NCBI GenBank assembly: GCA_022385755.1
Contig: MU278369.1
Location: forward strand, 434,803-498,802
DNA from: Trametopsis cervina
Lineage: Eukaryota; Basidiomycota; Agaricomycetes; Polyporales; Irpicaceae
DNA: 64,000 nucleotides
Direction: 5' to 3'
Shown here: in pieces, positions 60,774 through 64,000 of the stretch
Numbering within the stretch: position 1 is the stretch's first letter
How the letters are laid out: each line of letters begins with the position of its first letter
The notes under the pieces: generated by a model
What the model saw: the letters and a program-made list of their open reading frames with translations, nothing else
What the model was told of the DNA's origin: nothing
The model's database searches: none
Position numbers and translations under genes: made by a program

Positions 60774-62254
60774 ATGCCGTCCACAACCAAAACCACGCCG
60801 GCGAAGGCCACACGACCTACGGGGAAGCTTGCTGCTACAAAATTGACACGACAAGCGAAGACAAATAAGCCGGCGGCCTTGGCAGAATTGTCTGACGACG
60901 AAAAGAATGACTTCCCGGAGGGCGAAGGCAGTGAGGAAGAACACTCAGGGGAGGGGACAGACGGCGAGTCTGATGAAGATGTAGATGAAGAGGGTATGGC
61001 TAGGCTCATGAAGGCTTTAGGCGAAGACGGCTTGGACGACTACGCCCAGGCTGAGTTACAAGCATTACAAGGCGAAGGAAGTGAGGATGAAGAAGACGGC
61101 GGTCAAACTGACGAAGATGCTGAGTCGGTGGGAGATGAAGAAAACGACGACGTCGACGATGAGGAGGAGGCTAGTCGTGCCGAGGGCGGAGATGATAACG
61201 AAGATGGGGATGCCGGGGGCGTTGCCCTCGACGAGGTTGACGAAGTTGACGAGGATGTAGTTCCTCAACAAAAAGTCGAAATCGACAACCAAGTACGTTG
61301 TCTGACCTCATGTTAACTACTGTTGTGCTGACATACTCGTTAAGATTGCTCTTGCTCGGATACGGGACAGTATTAAACTCGACTCGTCAATACAATGGAC
61401 GGAAACATTGGTGGTTTCCTATCCTCACACTATCGAGGCTGACGTCGACGACGATCTCAATCGTGAACTTGCCATGTAAGTACTATCATCGGGGTGTCTT
61501 GTCAACGTGCTTATTTAATAGTCGCAACTCTCCAGCTACAAACAAGCTCTGCATGGCGCACAACAAGCAAAGGCCCTCGCCGCCAAACATAATCTCCCCT
61601 TCACACGACCTTCCGACTATTTCGCAGAGATGGTCAAGTCTGACGCGCACATGGAACGGATACGACAACGCCTGCTGGATGAAGGAGCAACGATCAAGCG
61701 GGGCGAAGACAAGAGGAAAGAGCGGGAGGGGAAGAAGTACGGCAAACAAGTGCAGATGGAGAAGTTGAAAGAGCGAGAAAGAAGCAAGAAGGATATGGAG
61801 GAGAGACTAAAGGGCCTAAAGCGAAGTATGTCTGCGCCACTTTGATCGCGTCGCCTTTCTAACTTTCTTGTTAGAGCGACAGGGTGCTTTGGATAACGCA
61901 CAAGACGATGACGGCTTTGACGTCGCCGTGGAGGATGCTATTGCCGATAGACCCAACAAACGAACGAGGGGTGGCGCCGATGGTGGAAAGAGACATGTTA
62001 CTAGGCAAGCTCGCGATCAGAAATTCGGTTATGGCGGCCCTGGGCGAAGAGCGAAGCAGAATACGAAAGATTCGACCGACACCTTCGAGTCGCGGGGTGG
62101 GTCTTCACGAGGCGGACGCGGTGGTCGCGGCGGCGCGAGAGGTGGTGGTGGCAGAGGCGGTGGTGGTGGACGCGGTGGACGCGGTGGCGCGACCAGAGGA
62201 GGCTCCAAGCGTCTTGGAAAGAGTAGACGAGTGGATGCCCGCAGTCGTTCATAG
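60774..62254 (+). CDS. EBP2: rRNA-processing protein EBP2
   Basis: Nucleolar factor needed for 27S pre-rRNA processing and 60S subunit assembly. Exons 60774-61292, 61345-61475, 61536-61825 and 61875-62254 give 439 residues. Residues 1-40 are basic, 41-170 strongly acidic (many Glu/Asp runs, as in many nucleolar proteins). The conserved EBP2 domain follows: WTETLVVSYPHTIEADVDDD, NRELAIYKQALHGAQQA, LPFTRPSDYFAEMVKSDAHM, then basic coiled sequence EDKRKEREGKKYGKQVQMEK and DKRKRTRG-like elements, here KRTRGG. The C-terminal 85 residues contain QARDQKFGYGGPGRR, as in orthologues, then a long Gly/Arg-rich tract of GGRGG units and a basic end. The intron-3 acceptor was chosen at ctctccag because the nearer tag shifts the frame. 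Confidence 0.95.
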
Positions 62255-63890
62255 CCTATTTATGTGGAAACACAAACTCATATATATTGGGTGGTAGGTC
62301 TATACCAACATGTACGGTATGCGTGATGTCAGCGGTGAAGTGACATTATACCAGAACGTGCGGTATAAAGCTCCGACAGGGGATGTACACTGTATTTCTA
62401 TAACTCAGAGGTCCGCCACACCTGTCGTGTGGCGCCCAAGAGTGCGGTGCGCTCAATCACTGTCTTTGGACCTTTCCTCCGTGTGCTCCCACAACGTTCG
62501 TTCTCGCAACCCTTGAACTTTCCGGTAATGCAGCGCGCACTCCTACAGTAGTACAAAGGCTCTCTGGTGCGCTATTTTCCTGACGACGCTTCAACGAATG
62601 CGCCTAAACGGGGGTGTACCACGCGAGCGACGCACCTTAGAGTTTTCCAGTAACTGAGGTGAGTAAACTGTCGTTTAATAGCTCTGTGATCGCTTACCGC
62701 GCCCGGGGTCTTGAAGAGTTGCAGTACATGTATGCGCGACCATACTCGACCCCTTTGTCTCTCATCATATGAAGACGCTTTCGTGATCAGGACAAAAGAA
62801 CTTCAGAAGTGAGAGGCCAACTGTGGGCGGCACACGACGAAGCGGCCACGAAGGAAGAACAAGGCGGAACTGGAGAAACCCTTTGTGAGTGGCGGACCTG
62901 CTTCACTATCAACTGCTCACTAAGACCTGCACCCGAAGTGCGCTGCGGGTCCCTATCTGCACTCAAAATGCGCGCGAAGCTGTCTTGTGTATTGCCGATC
63001 TGGATGGAGAACATATCGTTAAACCCAACTCTGACCGCATCCAAGTTTTCGGCGAGTTAGGGCGTGTATGGGGCTCGTTTCAGGCTACCACGCTCTCTTC
63101 CATCTTCCCCGTAACGTATATGCGGGAAAGACAGAAGAATCACAGGATACCGAGAACTACACATGCGCTGTATTGTCTGCGAGAGTGAGGATGGACTGAA
63201 TCAAGACGGTTTCTGAAGTCTCTGGCGTTTGGGTTCGTCTCTTCCGTTGTGCTTGCCACTCTGATTTCTTTCGTGCTCAGATCCACTTCAACCTCTTGTA
63301 CCGTGGGGCGACCGTTTCGTGGCGACGTCGTGCAAGACGACAGCACGAGTGTATGGATCTCAGCTTTGTACCTTCCACGCCTCTCGCTACTTCTTGAGTG
63401 TCCACTCGCTTTACTGCGCGTTGTTTCTTGACCTTCTCGCCTCGAACAAGCTATGACGAACGCCTCGTGGCGTGAATTATTGCTTTTTCTTATGTGCTCG
63501 AGAAAAGAAATCGTGTTATATTCGGGTGAGTGAAACCATCGTGTCGACATGTTTCGATTTTCCCCTTCACTCACTCCGGGTTATGCCATACTCAAAGTAC
63601 TCGAAGCTGAAAATGGACACAGACTCGGACATATAACAAAACCCGCCTTCAGGATTCAGAGGGCCGTGTCTACCGCTGCAGCCACATTGGCTCTGGAGCA
63701 CAACCGCACATAGCCTACGCGGACAGTAGGCAACTTTGGACTGGGTAGGGACAGCATCAGAGACATTGCTAGTGGCGAGCTTCGGCTGCTACAATTATAG
63801 ACAAAAAGTCATAAAGGGGTAAGGCTAGTCATGGGTAAGGTTGCTAAATTGAGAAAGTCCAAAATGCATCAAAACAGCAGTATGAATAAA
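62255..63890. other. 1.6 kb without a supported gene
   Basis: EBP2 3' flank and mixed sequence with short frames only. No RNA gene or transposon domain recognised. Confidence 0.45.
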
Positions 63891-64000
63891 TGGCAAATGA
63901 ATGTCAGTGACATTCATCTGCCAAACAGTAGCAAGAATATGAATGTCAGTTGCATTCATCTGCCACAAAGAATATGAATGTCATTGACATTCATCTGCCA
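63891..64000 (+). repeat. Palindromic repeats at the right window edge
   Basis: Three copies of atgaatgtca-n-tgacattcatctgcca-type sequence at about 63897-63923, 63940-63967 and 63974-64000. The first is part of a 33-base near-perfect palindrome starting tggcaaatgaatgtca at 63891. Each copy can fold into a hairpin. The series continues past the window. Confidence 0.85.

Noticed and set aside
63891..64000. CRISPR-like array
   Set aside because: The host is a eukaryote, units are palindromes with only about 8-15 unmatched bases between them, and no cas genes are present.

Overview
This is nuclear DNA of a filamentous fungus, most probably a mushroom-forming basidiomycete (Agaricomycetes). Genes are rich in short GT-AG introns (mostly about 50-110 bases), several coding exons are tiny, polyadenylation regions are A/T-rich, and the families present (basidiomycete-style F-box protein, GT17 glycosyltransferase, paired epoxide hydrolases, a Ser-rich membrane protein ending in VANE) fit that group. 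No species can be named from sequence alone. Gene models below were built by hand: exon phases were checked and every total is divisible by three.

Layout. 0.6-6 kb: ribosomal protein eL33 and mitochondrial ornithine acetyltransferase are divergent around a shared promoter, followed by an orphan 567-residue protein. 6.3-7.7 kb: an F-box protein. 9.7-18.7 kb: the most striking structure, two 3,600-base inverted arms, each carrying a complete AXL2-like cell-polarity gene with identical predicted protein, around a 1,742-base unique spacer that holds the prefoldin subunit 3 gene. 19-24 kb: a GT17 glycosyltransferase and a Gln/His/Pro-rich GATA factor, convergent. 24-34.6 kb: a gene-poor tract with several diverged tandem repeats, the largest an array of roughly 440-710 base spacing at 28.4-31.7 kb. 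34.6-36 kb: a Rho2-type GTPase whose switch I region appears to need a 7-base microexon. 38.4-49.5 kb: two epoxide hydrolase paralogues with the same eight-exon structure, separated by 7.6 kb without a recognisable gene. 49.6-54.2 kb: another gene-poor tract with diverged tandem repeats. 54.2-62.3 kb: dense housekeeping genes, namely a Ser-rich membrane protein, glucosamine-6-phosphate isomerase, 3-ketoacyl-CoA thiolase and the nucleolar rRNA-processing factor EBP2. The last 110 bases are palindromic repeats running off the window edge.

The genes do not form one pathway. Themes are ribosome production (eL33, EBP2), cytoskeletal folding and polarity (prefoldin 3, AXL2-like, Rho2), amino-acid, amino-sugar and fatty-acid metabolism (ornithine acetyltransferase, glucosamine-6-phosphate isomerase, thiolase) and epoxide detoxification. 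I recognised no transposase, reverse transcriptase, tRNA, rRNA or CRISPR array. The tracts at 24-34 kb, 40-47 kb and 50-54 kb contain only short overlapping reading frames that I could not support as genes.
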